Source of the DNA: Janthinobacterium sp. BJB426
GTDB lineage: Bacteria > Pseudomonadota > Gammaproteobacteria > Burkholderiales > Burkholderiaceae_D
Length of the DNA: 64,000 nt
Direction of reading: 5' to 3'
NCBI RefSeq assembly: GCF_002735705.1
Contig: NZ_PDZL01000003.1
Coordinates: forward strand, 1-64,000
Shown here: positions 36,218-44,239 of the stretch, piece after piece
How the letters are laid out: each line of letters begins with the position of its first letter
Numbering within the stretch: the stretch's first letter is position 1
The notes under the pieces: generated by a model
What the model was told of the DNA's origin: nothing
The model's database searches: none
Seen by the model: only the letters and a program-made list of their open reading frames with translations
Position numbers and translations under genes: made by a program

Positions 36218-37336
36218 ATGACTATCCGACTAAGAAAAATAATCCTCACTTCCCTGCTGGCGTCGCCAGCGCTGGCCATGGCCGGCGAACTGGAACAGCA
36301 AATGCAGCGTTGCGCCGTGCTTGGTGACGCCAGCGCCCGTTTGGGCTGCTTCGACACCCTGGCCAAGGCGGCGGAACAGGCCACCATCGCGGCCGGCGGC
36401 GATCCCGCCACCGCGGCTGTCACCCTGGCCGCCGCCGCCGAAGTCGCCCCGCTCACGTTTGTCAGCCCGCCTGGCGTGGCCACGCCGGACGCCGTCAACG
36501 CCGCCATTCCCGCCATCGCACAGGCAGGCTCGGCGCCACCGGAAGCACCAATTTCCCGCACGCAACAGTCCTGGGAACTCAACGACGCCTCGAAGCGCGG
36601 GCTGTTCAATTTCCGTCCGCACCGCGACACCTATCTGTTGCTGGCCAATTACAGCGACGCCTCCAACGACGAACCGTTCCAGGATTTCACGCCGGCCGGC
36701 ATCAAGAGCCAGCACGTGGAATTGACGTTCCAGCTGAGCTTCAAGATGAAGCTGCTGGAAGACATCGCCGGCACGCCCATCGACATGTGGTTCGGCTACA
36801 CGCAGCAAAGTTTCTGGCAGGCGTATAACCGCAAGGCCTCAAGCCCGTTCCGCGAGACCAATTACCAGCCGGAACTGATGTTGGTCATGCCGATCAACAA
36901 GAATTTCGCGGGCATCGAGTTCAATTACCTGAACTTCGGCCTCGTGCACCAGTCCAACGGACAGACGTCGACGCTGTCGCGCAGCTGGAACCGCGTGTAT
37001 GCCGAGCTGGGCATGGAGAAGGACAACCTGGCCGTCGCGGCGCGCGTCTGGCACCGCCTCGACAATGGCAAGACCGACAACGACAATATCGACATCACCG
37101 ATTACATGGGACATGGCGACTTGCGCGTGAGCTACCGCAACAAGGGGCATGAATACGCCGTGACGGCCCGCCGCAATTTCAGCAAGAAGCATGGCTCCAT
37201 GCAGGCCAGCTGGGCTTTCCCCTTGAAGGCCAACCTGAAAGGCTATCTGCAACTGTTCTCCGGCTATGGCCAGAGCTTGATCGACTACAACTATTCGCAG
37301 AAATCGATCGGCGCCGGTTTCATGGTCGACCTGTAA
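36218..37336 (+). CDS. pldA: Outer-membrane phospholipase A
   Basis: A 372-residue OMPLA. Signal peptide to about AMA-G. Residues 30-50 carry the RCAVL...RLGCFDTLA motif found in Neisseria-type phospholipase A precursors, then an Ala/Pro-rich linker, and the beta-barrel from about 120. The catalytic triad is visible as His244 and Ser246 in VHQSNGQ and Asn258 in SRSWNRVY. It hydrolyses acyl chains of phospholipids in the outer membrane when lipid asymmetry is disturbed, as a calcium-dependent dimer. Monocistronic, with a strong terminator shared with the convergent small gene. The start ATG 36218 lacks a strong ribosome binding site. Confidence 0.93.
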   Translation: MTIRLRKIILTSLLASPALAMAGELEQQMQRCAVLGDASARLGCFDTLAKAAEQATIAAGGDPATAAVTLAAAAEVAPLTFVSPPGVATPDAVNAAIPAIAQAGSAPPEAPISRTQQSWELNDASKRGLFNFRPHRDTYLLLANYSDASNDEPFQDFTPAGIKSQHVELTFQLSFKMKLLEDIAGTPIDMWFGYTQQSFWQAYNRKASSPFRETNYQPELMLVMPINKNFAGIEFNYLNFGLVHQSNGQTSTLSRSWNRVYAELGMEKDNLAVAARVWHRLDNGKTDNDNIDITDYMGHGDLRVSYRNKGHEYAVTARRNFSKKHGSMQASWAFPLKANLKGYLQLFSGYGQSLIDYNYSQKSIGAGFMVDL

Positions 37337-37355
37337 GCAACACAGTCACGCAAAC

Positions 37356-37382
37356 AAAAATGGCGCCGAGGGCGCCATTTCT
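37356..37382. terminator. Bidirectional terminator, pldA / small membrane protein gene
   Basis: AAATGGCGCC-GAG-GGCGCCATTT with A-rich left and T-rich right flanks, placed between two convergent stops. It can serve both strands. Confidence 0.85.
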
Positions 37383-37399
37383 TATGGGAAATATCTGGT

Positions 37400-37597
37400 T
37401 TAGCGCCGGCCGCCGCCCAGCACGCGGGCAGGCAGCATGACGATGGCGCGCAGCAATTCAAAGACGCCTTCCACGCCGATGCCGATCAAACGGAATGGCA
37501 GCAACAGCAGCCAGGCCAGCGGATACAGCACGAGGGCCAGCAAGGCCAGGGGCCAGCACACCAGCAAGAGCAGCAACCACAGCACGAATCCCAGCAT
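37400..37597 (-). CDS. Small membrane protein of unknown function
   Basis: A 65-residue, very Leu-rich protein with two hydrophobic helices (LGFVLWLLLLLVCWPLALLA and YPLAWLLLLPFRLIGIGV, overlapping ends trimmed) and a basic tail ARVLGGGRR. The start ATG 37597 has AGGGGGAA at good spacing, supporting translation. It would sit in the inner membrane. Family not recognised. Confidence 0.65.
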   Translation of the reverse strand: MLGFVLWLLLLLVCWPLALLALVLYPLAWLLLLPFRLIGIGVEGVFELLRAIVMLPARVLGGGRR

Positions 37598-37750
37598 CGC
37601 GTTCCCCCTAGAATGAAATGTGCGGAGCAAGCCGTGCTTGCCCCGCTACCGTGACAGCACTATATAAAAGTGCCGCCACGGCGGCAACGGCCATGCGATG
37701 AACTGCGTGCTACGGGGATGAACGGCGCAAAAACGGGAATGAACGGGGGC

Positions 37751-37999
37751 TTATTGACCGACGCAAATCACTTTCGTGATGTATTCATGCGCGTTCGGCT
37801 TCTTGCTGGTGGCCCATTTGATGGCCTGGTTGGCATCTTCGATGGTCATGATGGTGGCCTTTTCCTTCGACTTGATGAAGGACACGCCTTCAAACACGCC
37901 TTCCTTGCTGCGCATTACCTTGGCAAACACGGGTGGCCTGGTCTCGCCATCGCTGATTTTGTTCTGTTGCACGAGGTAACGCTGATCGATCTGTTCCAT
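37751..37999 (-). CDS. Small protein of unknown function
   Basis: An 82-residue, lysine-rich cytoplasmic protein with no membrane segment. IEDANQAIKWATSKKPNAHEYI looks like an alpha-helical segment. The ribosome binding site is weak. It has no recognised relatives here. It lies downstream of the PRMT-like gene on the same strand, with a hairpin between them, so it is probably separately transcribed. Confidence 0.5.
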   Translation of the reverse strand: MEQIDQRYLVQQNKISDGETRPPVFAKVMRSKEGVFEGVSFIKSKEKATIMTIEDANQAIKWATSKKPNAHEYITKVICVGQ

Positions 38000-38050
38000 G
38001 ATAGTAAAGCTGTCCAGTGGGTAAAAGACGAAATATACCCTGAATGGACA

Positions 38051-38080
38051 AACGCCGCAGGACGAAATCGCTGCGGCGTT
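38051..38080 (-). terminator. Terminator after the PRMT-like methyltransferase gene
   Basis: Perfect 10-base inverted repeat AACGCCGCAG/CTGCGGCGTT with a 10-base loop, 20 bases past the stop on the minus strand. Only a short TTT follows, so termination may be partial. Confidence 0.55.
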
Positions 38081-38099
38081 GCCTTGGAATTAACGATGC

Positions 38100-39023
38100 T
38101 TATGCATACACGGCGTTCTGCGTAGCGGGCTGAAGATTCACGTCATAGATAACCTGGGCGCGGATCGATGCTTCCAGCGACGGGATCGAGCCACCGGCGC
38201 GGTACTGGAAGCTCACCTGCAGCACGTCGCCCGCCTTCACGGCCACCGGCGTGGCCAGCGGCAAACACATGTAGTGGTTCAGCCAGTCGATGGTGGTCGA
38301 GCGCTCGGGCACCACGGCCAGAATGTTCTTGGTGACGAAACGCAAGGCGTTCAAGGTGCCGCTGCGCTCGACGACAAACTTGCCGTCAAAGCCGAACACG
38401 CTGTCCGTCGGCTGGCTGAAGTCGATGATGCTGTAGACGGAAGGCGGCGCCAGTTCCAGCACGCCAGGATGGATGGCCGTGGTTTCCTGGAATTGCACGA
38501 TGGGCGCATAAAAGCCTTCGAAATCGTATTCCTGCTGCATCGGCTGCACGGCCATGATGACGGCTTCGGGCAGGAAGATAGGCAGCGGGCCGCCAAAGCG
38601 GGCCAGGTAACGGCGCTTGAACGATTCGATCACTTCCACCTGCTTTTCGCGCAGCATGCCAACATGGATCATTTCGCAGATGACCACGTCAACGGGCTCT
38701 GGCGGCAGGTATTCGAAGGCGTCCGCATGGACGACTTCGACCTTTTCACCGTTGGGATTGAGCGCCAGCATCTTGCGCGCTTCCTTGACCATGTCCGGAT
38801 TGAACTCCACGCACCAAACCTTGTCGGCGCGCGCGGCCGCAAACCACGACAGCACGCCCGTGCCGCCGCCCAACTCCAGCACTTTCATGCCAGGCTTCAC
38901 CGCGTAATCGATCGCCGACTTGAACCCGTGCATGCGGTTCTGGTCCATCAACATATTGTGGTGGTAATGGACGGGGATAAATTGCCCCAGGTAACAACTC
39001 TCGATTTCTCGTTCATTCAGCAT
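38100..39023 (-). CDS. PRMT-fold SAM-dependent methyltransferase
   Basis: A 307-residue protein with the architecture of eukaryotic-type protein arginine methyltransferases. An N-terminal helix HHNMLMDQNRM (21-31) resembles the PRMT substrate-arm segment; SAM motif I is VLELGGGTGVLSWFAA (48-63) with acidic CVEF. A candidate double-E loop has Glu117 and Glu126, nine residues apart in ICEMIHVGMLREKQ, as in PRMT1. A THW-loop-like IDWLNHYMCLP (Trp247) leads into a beta-barrel-like C-terminus (VKAGDVLQVSF). Start ATG 39023 has AGAGGA upstream. Known PRMTs methylate arginines; substrate and activity here are inferred only. It is flanked by unrelated genes and probably monocistronic. Confidence 0.75.
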   Translation of the reverse strand: MLNEREIESCYLGQFIPVHYHHNMLMDQNRMHGFKSAIDYAVKPGMKVLELGGGTGVLSWFAAARADKVWCVEFNPDMVKEARKMLALNPNGEKVEVVHADAFEYLPPEPVDVVICEMIHVGMLREKQVEVIESFKRRYLARFGGPLPIFLPEAVIMAVQPMQQEYDFEGFYAPIVQFQETTAIHPGVLELAPPSVYSIIDFSQPTDSVFGFDGKFVVERSGTLNALRFVTKNILAVVPERSTTIDWLNHYMCLPLATPVAVKAGDVLQVSFQYRAGGSIPSLEASIRAQVIYDVNLQPATQNAVYA

Positions 39024-39231
39024 GTCTGTCCTCTTGGAGTCTGGCTCCGATGGCCGATCGGTTTTGTCATTCCAGAAAGCAGTGATATCGCACGGGCTGC
39101 GCGAGGGGCGGCGACAATACAGCCGGCGCCTGACGGTGAGGTGATGACCCATGCGACGTATCTCCTGATTAATGCGACACGATCATTATCGTTAATCGGC
39201 AAGGAGAACAAAGGGCTGAGGTGAGAGGCAA

Positions 39232-39261
39232 TTCCATGCCAGTTTCAGCGCTGGCATGGAA
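39232..39261 (-). terminator. Hairpin after the ankyrin gene
   Basis: Perfect 11-base inverted repeat TTCCATGCCAG/CTGGCATGGAA with an 8-base loop, 33 bases past the stop of the ankyrin gene on the minus strand. No T-run follows, so it may be a Rho-assisted terminator or an mRNA-stabilising stem. Confidence 0.45.
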
Positions 39262-39293
39262 AGTATTGAAATTAATGCATGACTTGCATCTGC

Positions 39294-39944
39294 TTATTTA
39301 CGTGCCGCGCGCGCCTTCTGTGCCGCTTCGATGATGGCGACTACACCGGGCTTGTCACCCGCCTGGGCAAACTGCACGGCCGTCCAGCCATGGTCGCTTT
39401 TCAGGCTGGCGTCCGCCCCCCAGGACAGCAGCAGCTTGACGGCGCCCTCCTGCCCTTCGCGGGCGGCAAACATCAGCGGCGTGACGTTGGCAGGGGCGCG
39501 CGCATCGACCACGGCGTCGCGGTCGAGAAAAATCTTCATGATGGGCAAGTCGCCCGCCGAGGCCGCATAGTGCAGCGCCGTCCAGCCGCTCTGGTTGACC
39601 TTGGCGCCCTTGGCCAGCAAGGCGTTCACGGCGTCCAGCTTGTGCTTGTAGGCCGCCATCATCAGCGCCGTGTTGCCATTGGCCGAGCGGGCTTCGATGT
39701 CGATGCCGGGCGCGTCGAGCAGTACCTGGAAAACCCGGTCCGCATCGTCGCGCAAGGCCAGCACCAGGGGAATGTCGCCCCGCTGTGCGTCAGGCTGGTT
39801 CGGATTCATGCCGTCAAGCAGCATGCTGCGCACGCCACTGACATTATTCACGGACACGGCGCGGAAGAAAGCGTCCGGTTCCGGCGCCGCGTGGCTGGCG
39901 GTGGCGCAGCACAGCAGCATCGCCAGCGCAAGTTTTTTCATCAT
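39294..39944 (-). CDS. Exported ankyrin-repeat protein
   Basis: A 216-residue protein with signal peptide (ALAMLLCCATASHA-A) and about five ankyrin repeats, for example NGNTALMMAAYKHKLDAVNALLAKGA, GWTALHYAASAGDLPIMKIFL and VTPLMFAAREGQEGAVKLLLSWGA (landmarks TALMMAAY, TALHYAASAGD, TPLMFAAREGQ). It is probably a periplasmic protein-binding scaffold. It follows tatD after 16 bases on the same strand; an ankyrin gene next to tatD is common in beta-proteobacteria. Partner unknown. Confidence 0.85.
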   Translation of the reverse strand: MMKKLALAMLLCCATASHAAPEPDAFFRAVSVNNVSGVRSMLLDGMNPNQPDAQRGDIPLVLALRDDADRVFQVLLDAPGIDIEARSANGNTALMMAAYKHKLDAVNALLAKGAKVNQSGWTALHYAASAGDLPIMKIFLDRDAVVDARAPANVTPLMFAAREGQEGAVKLLLSWGADASLKSDHGWTAVQFAQAGDKPGVVAIIEAAQKARAARK

Positions 39945-39960
39945 GTATGACCTTAAGAAG

Positions 39961-40740
39961 TTATGGCAACTGATTGAATAACTTGAAGAAATTATCCGTC
40001 GTCTGCTGCGCCACCTGAGCCAGCGATATGCCTTTCAGGGTCGACAGGTATTCCGCCACGTGGGCCACGTAGCCAGGCTCGTTCATGCGGCCGCGGAACG
40101 GCACGGGCGCCAGGTACGGCGAATCCGTTTCGATGAGGATGCGCTCGAGCGGCACTTCCAGGGCCACGGCCTGCAGATCCTTGGCGCTCTTGAACGTGAC
40201 GATGCCGGAAAACGAAATATAGAAACCCATGTCGATGGCGGCGCGCGCCACTTCCAGCGATTCCGTAAAGCAATGCATGACGCCGGCCACGCCGCCGTCC
40301 GACACGCCCGCGCCTTCTTCGCGCATGATGCGTATGGTGTCTTCGCTAGCCGATCTTGTGTGAATAATCAAAGGCTTACGCGTGATTCTTGAAGCTTTGA
40401 TGTGAGTGCGAAAACGCTCGCGCTGCCACTCCAGGTCACCCGTCAGGCGGAAATAGTCGAGGCCCGTCTCGCCGATGGCGATGATCTTCGGATGGTCGGC
40501 CAGGCGCACCAGGTCTTCCACGGACGGCTCAGGCGTGTCTTCGTAGTCGGGATGCACGCCGACGGAGGCGAAGATGTGCGGATACTGCTCGGCCAGGGCC
40601 AGCACCTGTGGAAAGTCCGGCAAGTCGACGGACACGCACAAGGCATGGGTCACCTTGTTCTCTGCCATCTTGGCCAGGATCTCGGGCATGCGAGCAGCCA
40701 GCTCGGGGAAATTGATATGGCAATGGGAATCGATATACAT
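39961..40740 (-). CDS. TatD-family metal-dependent hydrolase
   Basis: A 259-residue TIM-barrel hydrolase of the TatD/YcfH group. Metal ligands and motifs are visible: DSHCHINF near the N-terminus (His-x-His), IGETGLDYF with the bridging Glu, IIHTR, VMHCFTES and IETDSPYLAP. Family members are Mg-dependent 3'-5' DNases or related nucleases. Start ATG 40740 gives the canonical MYIDSHCH; no ribosome binding site is obvious. It continues the minus-strand housekeeping block that begins at mltG. Confidence 0.93.
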   Translation of the reverse strand: MYIDSHCHINFPELAARMPEILAKMAENKVTHALCVSVDLPDFPQVLALAEQYPHIFASVGVHPDYEDTPEPSVEDLVRLADHPKIIAIGETGLDYFRLTGDLEWQRERFRTHIKASRITRKPLIIHTRSASEDTIRIMREEGAGVSDGGVAGVMHCFTESLEVARAAIDMGFYISFSGIVTFKSAKDLQAVALEVPLERILIETDSPYLAPVPFRGRMNEPGYVAHVAEYLSTLKGISLAQVAQQTTDNFFKLFNQLP

Positions 40741-40826
40741 AAGGCGGGATTGTACCGGAGGGAGCGGAATCTGGCAGGAGGAAGGCGCAAATCCATCCTG
40801 CCGCTGACGACTCCCGCGTGGTTCGC

Positions 40827-41213
40827 CTACTGCCCCTGCGGCGGCTGCCACAGCTCCACCTTGTTGCCTTCGGGATCGATGACCCAGCCGAACTGGCCAT
40901 ACTCGGAATCGGGCGCCTTTTCCAGGACGTTGCAGCCTTCGTCGCGCAGGGCTTGCAGCAGCGCGTCGAGGTCGTCGACCCGGTAGTTGATCATGAAGGA
41001 CGCCTTGCTGGGTGCGAATTGCTCGTTGTCACTGGCGGCGACGGACCAGATGGTGGTGCCGCCAGTCGGCTTGCCGTCGGCGTCCGTCCAGCTGAAAGCG
41101 GCGCCGCCCCACGGCTGCACGTCGAGGCCCAGGTGGCGCTGGTACCAGGCGCGCAGCGCGGCCGGGTCTTGCGCGTGGAAAAAGATGCCGCCGATGCCAG
41201 TGACTCGTTTCAT
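40827..41213 (-). CDS. VOC (glyoxalase/bleomycin-resistance fold) protein
   Basis: A 128-residue vicinal oxygen chelate protein: IGGIFFHAQDPAALRAWYQRHLGL at the start of the first module and DPEGNKVELWQPP at the end of the second, with the metal-ligand Glu. The GGAGG site before ATG 41213 is strong. Substrate unknown. It lies between holB and tatD, a place where many beta- and gamma-proteobacteria have a PilZ gene. Confidence 0.88.
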   Translation of the reverse strand: MKRVTGIGGIFFHAQDPAALRAWYQRHLGLDVQPWGGAAFSWTDADGKPTGGTTIWSVAASDNEQFAPSKASFMINYRVDDLDALLQALRDEGCNVLEKAPDSEYGQFGWVIDPEGNKVELWQPPQGQ

Positions 41214-41366
41214 GCCCGCCTCCGTTGCTGTCCAGTGCCATGACTGTATCACCGGGGAGCCAAGCGTGGCAAACGGGGATGCCTGTGAAGTGCTTGCGGC
41301 TATGCCATTCCAAGCAGGCCAATAAGCGCACAATCTGGATTAACTTGATAACGCAAGCGCTTGATT

Positions 41367-42395
41367 TTATTGGCAGCTGGATGCGTAGTCGAGCAGCATG
41401 TCTTCCAGGAACAGCTTGGGCGACAAGGGGTGCTCGGCAATTGCCCGGCGTTCGTTGGCGGCCTTGATGGCGGCCATCAGCCGGCTCACGTTGATGCGTC
41501 CGGCCAGCGCTTCCAGCTCGCGCCGGTGGCGCGGGTAGTAGCGGATGGTGCCGGATAGCTTGACGGAAAACACGTCGTACAGCCAGCGCTGCAATGAAGC
41601 AACCAACGGCGCCAGCGGCGCCTTCTGCAATTTCTCCGCCGCCTTCAGGGCCGCTTCCACGCCGGGGTTGGCCAGCACCTGCAGCAACTGTTCCGTTTCC
41701 TCGCGGCCGCCCGATTCTGACTGGGCCAGCGCGGCCAGCGGCGCGCCGCCCTGCTCGCGCAGCCAGCTGTCCGCATCGTTCAAGCCTTGTTGCTTAAGCC
41801 ACGTCAAGGCTTGCTCGTGGCTGGGCATGGGCAAGGCGAATTTGCGGCAGCGCGACAGGATGGTTGGCAGCAAGCGGTCCAGGCTGTTCGATGCCAGCAG
41901 GAACAGAGTGCCCGGCGGCGGCTCTTCCAGCGTTTTCAGCAAGGCGTTCGACGCAGGCGTGTTCAGCGCTTCGGCCGGGTACAACACCACCACGCGAAAG
42001 CCCTGGCGGTGCGTGGAAATGTTCATGAAGTCGGCCAGATTGCGGATCTGCTCGATCTTGATGTCTTTCGACGGCGTCTTGGTCTTGGCGCTTTTCTTGG
42101 CGCCTTCGCCCTCTTCCCCGTCGTCCGCCACCTCGTCTTCCAGCGCTTCCGGACGGACCCGGCGGTAATCGGGATGGTTGCCCTGGCTAAACCAACCGCA
42201 CGAGGCGCAGGCGCCGCAGGCATGACCATCGGCGCGCACGTCTTCGCACAGCAGCGCTTGCGCGAAATGCTCGATGAAGTCGGCCTTGCCGATGCCCTGC
42301 GCGCCATGGAACAAAATAGCGTGCGGCATGCGTGGGCGCAAGGCTTGCAATTGCTGCCAAGCGTCCTGTTGCCACGGATAGAGAGTACTGGTCAT
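41367..42395 (-). CDS. holB: DNA polymerase III delta-prime subunit
   Basis: A 342-residue clamp-loader subunit. Seen: FHGAQGIGKADFIEHFAQAL (P-loop-like; key GAQGIGK), zinc-binding cysteines in HACGACASCGWF, the ILSRCRKFALP motif corresponding to the conserved SRC, and NALLKTLEEPPPGTLFLLAS (key LKTLEEPP). An acidic/lysine insertion occurs in the loop after PDYRRVRPEA. It helps load the sliding clamp during replication. The gene begins 15 bases after tmk, in the conserved mltG-tmk-holB order. Confidence 0.93.
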   Translation of the reverse strand: MTSTLYPWQQDAWQQLQALRPRMPHAILFHGAQGIGKADFIEHFAQALLCEDVRADGHACGACASCGWFSQGNHPDYRRVRPEALEDEVADDGEEGEGAKKSAKTKTPSKDIKIEQIRNLADFMNISTHRQGFRVVVLYPAEALNTPASNALLKTLEEPPPGTLFLLASNSLDRLLPTILSRCRKFALPMPSHEQALTWLKQQGLNDADSWLREQGGAPLAALAQSESGGREETEQLLQVLANPGVEAALKAAEKLQKAPLAPLVASLQRWLYDVFSVKLSGTIRYYPRHRRELEALAGRINVSRLMAAIKAANERRAIAEHPLSPKLFLEDMLLDYASSCQ

Positions 42396-42410
42396 TTTAT
42401 TCTTTGCAAA

Positions 42411-43052
42411 TCAAGGTGTTGCAATACTTTTTTCAAGCAAAACATCAAGCAGTTGCGCGAGTTGCACTTGAATATCGGCAATGCTTTGCGTGGAATCGAT
42501 GAGGCGGAAGCGTTCCGGGAACTGGGCTGCGCGGCGCAGATACTCGTTGCGTGTGGCGGCAAAGAAGTCCGATCGCTCCTGCTCGAACTTGTCGAGCGCG
42601 CGCGTGGCGTCCAGGCGGGCTCTGGCCACGGCCAGCGGCACGTCGAACAAAAACGTCAGGTCCGGCTGCAAGTGCGGATGCACCCACGCTTCCAGCGCTT
42701 CCATCTTGCGTAAATCCATGCCCCGTCCGCCGCCCTGGTAGGCGAAACTGGCATCGGTGAAACGGTCGGAAATGACCCACTCGCCACGTTCGAGGGCGGG
42801 CGCGATGACTTGCGCGATGTGTTCACGGCGGCTGGCGAACATCAGCAAGGCTTCCGTTTCCAGATGCATTTTTTCATGCAGCAGCAGTTCGCGCAGCTTT
42901 TCGCCCAGGCTGGTGCCGCCCGGTTCGCGCGATGAAACGAGGGTCACGCCCCGTTGCTGCAGGTAGTCGGTCACAAAGCCGATATGCGTCGACTTGCCCG
43001 CGCCATCGATGCCTTCGAAGGTGATGAAGCGGGGTTGATAGTGTTGTGTCAT
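42411..43052 (-). CDS. tmk: Thymidylate kinase
   Basis: A 213-residue dTMP kinase. P-loop [11 protein letters not shown] near 12-22, [13 protein letters not shown], the [17 protein letters not shown] region that binds the nucleotide monophosphate, and [10 protein letters not shown]. It converts dTMP to dTDP in the cytoplasm. Normal length for the family. It sits between mltG and holB, as in most proteobacteria. Confidence 0.95.
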   Translation of the reverse strand: MTQHYQPRFITFEGIDGAGKSTHIGFVTDYLQQRGVTLVSSREPGGTSLGEKLRELLLHEKMHLETEALLMFASRREHIAQVIAPALERGEWVISDRFTDASFAYQGGGRGMDLRKMEALEAWVHPHLQPDLTFLFDVPLAVARARLDATRALDKFEQERSDFFAATRNEYLRRAAQFPERFRLIDSTQSIADIQVQLAQLLDVLLEKSIATP

Positions 43053-43076
43053 GAAACTCTTAATCTTGTAATGATA

Positions 43077-44063
43077 TTAACGCTGATACTGGTTCACGGC
43101 GCGGTTATGGTCGGGCAAGTTGGCCGAGAACTGACTGGTGCCGTCGCCGCGCGCGACGAAATACAGCGCCTGCGTGCGGGCCGGCGCCAGCGCCGCCGTC
43201 AGCGATTGCGCGCCGGCCAGGGCGATCGGCGTGGGCGGCAAGCCGCCGCGCGTGTAGGTATTGTACGGGGTGTCCGCTTCCAGGTCGCGTTTGCGGATCT
43301 TGCCCTGGTAGCTGTCGCCCATGCCATAGATCACGGTCGGGTCCGTCTGCAGCAGCATGCCTGTTTTCAAGCGGTTGACGAACACGCCGGCGATCATGGC
43401 GCGCTCGGACTTTTGTCCCGTTTCCTTTTCCACGATGGAAGCCATGATCAGCGCTTCGTACGGGTTTTTATATGGCAAGGCCGGATCGCGCTTGAACCAC
43501 GCTTCGGACAAGCGGCCGATCATGGCCGTGTGCGCCTGCTTGAAAATCTGCATTTCGCTGGCGCCCTTGGCGAACAGATACGTGTCCGGGAAGAACAGGC
43601 CTTCCGGCAACATGTATTCCGGGCTGATTTTCGCCATCAGTTCCTTGTCGGACAGGCCCACGGTATCGTGCTTGAGGCCAGGGTGATTCGCCATGGCCAG
43701 GCGCATCTGCTTGAAGGTCCAGCCTTCGATGATGGTCAGCGACTCTTGCGCGAACTCGCCGCGCGCCAGTTGCGTGATCAAACGCTGCGGCGTGGTGCCC
43801 GGTTTCAACTCGTAGGAACCGGCCTTGATCTTCGAGGTCTTGCCTTCGATGCGCGCCAGCATGTTGAACAGGATGGGCACGATGGGCACGCCCGCGTCCG
43901 CGATCTGCTGGCCGGCCGCATGCGCGCCGCTGCCCGGCGCGATGGTAAACGGAATCGCTTCGCCGTCCGTGGTGATGGGCTGCTGCGCCCAGTACACAAA
44001 AGTACCACCGACGCCGATGGCGGCGATGACTGAGCTGACTACAAGTTTTTTAAAGAAAGCCAT
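43077..44063 (-). CDS. mltG: Endolytic murein transglycosylase MltG
   Basis: A 328-residue YceG-domain protein with one N-terminal membrane helix (LVVSSVIAAIGVGGTFVYW), a LysM-like subdomain (IKAGSYELKPG) and the catalytic region ASIVEKETGQ with the conserved Glu. YNTYTRGGLPPTPI and the C-terminal LYFVARGDG complete the family pattern. It cleaves nascent peptidoglycan strands at the outer face of the inner membrane and sets glycan length. Start ATG 44063 opens with MAFFKK; the extension upstream is unsupported. Divergent from ygfZ. Confidence 0.94.
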   Translation of the reverse strand: MAFFKKLVVSSVIAAIGVGGTFVYWAQQPITTDGEAIPFTIAPGSGAHAAGQQIADAGVPIVPILFNMLARIEGKTSKIKAGSYELKPGTTPQRLITQLARGEFAQESLTIIEGWTFKQMRLAMANHPGLKHDTVGLSDKELMAKISPEYMLPEGLFFPDTYLFAKGASEMQIFKQAHTAMIGRLSEAWFKRDPALPYKNPYEALIMASIVEKETGQKSERAMIAGVFVNRLKTGMLLQTDPTVIYGMGDSYQGKIRKRDLEADTPYNTYTRGGLPPTPIALAGAQSLTAALAPARTQALYFVARGDGTSQFSANLPDHNRAVNQYQR

Positions 44064-44199
44064 TGTTCCGATTCTTGTGATGCGGGCGCTGATGGCCAAC
44101 GTCCGCTTGTTATGATCGTTCATTTGTGAAGCAAGTGCGCGCAAAGCGGCGCCAACACTGGCAATCTTGCCGCTGCCGACGCAATTTGCGCGACATCAC

Positions 44200-44205
44200 T
44201 ATAAT
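44200..44205 (+). promoter_or_regulatory. Candidate -10 box of ygfZ
   Basis: A perfect TATAAT 35 bases before the ygfZ start, in the divergent mltG-ygfZ spacer. No good -35 lies 16-18 bases upstream, so the assignment rests on the -10 alone. Confidence 0.4.
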
Positions 44206-44239
44206 GAACCCGTAATGATAATGCTTAATCGCTGATCTA

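Noticed and set aside
39175-39200. Possible Fur box (ATCATTATC) upstream of the PRMT-like gene
   Set aside because: Only one half matches the 19-bp consensus, and no iron-related gene is adjacent.
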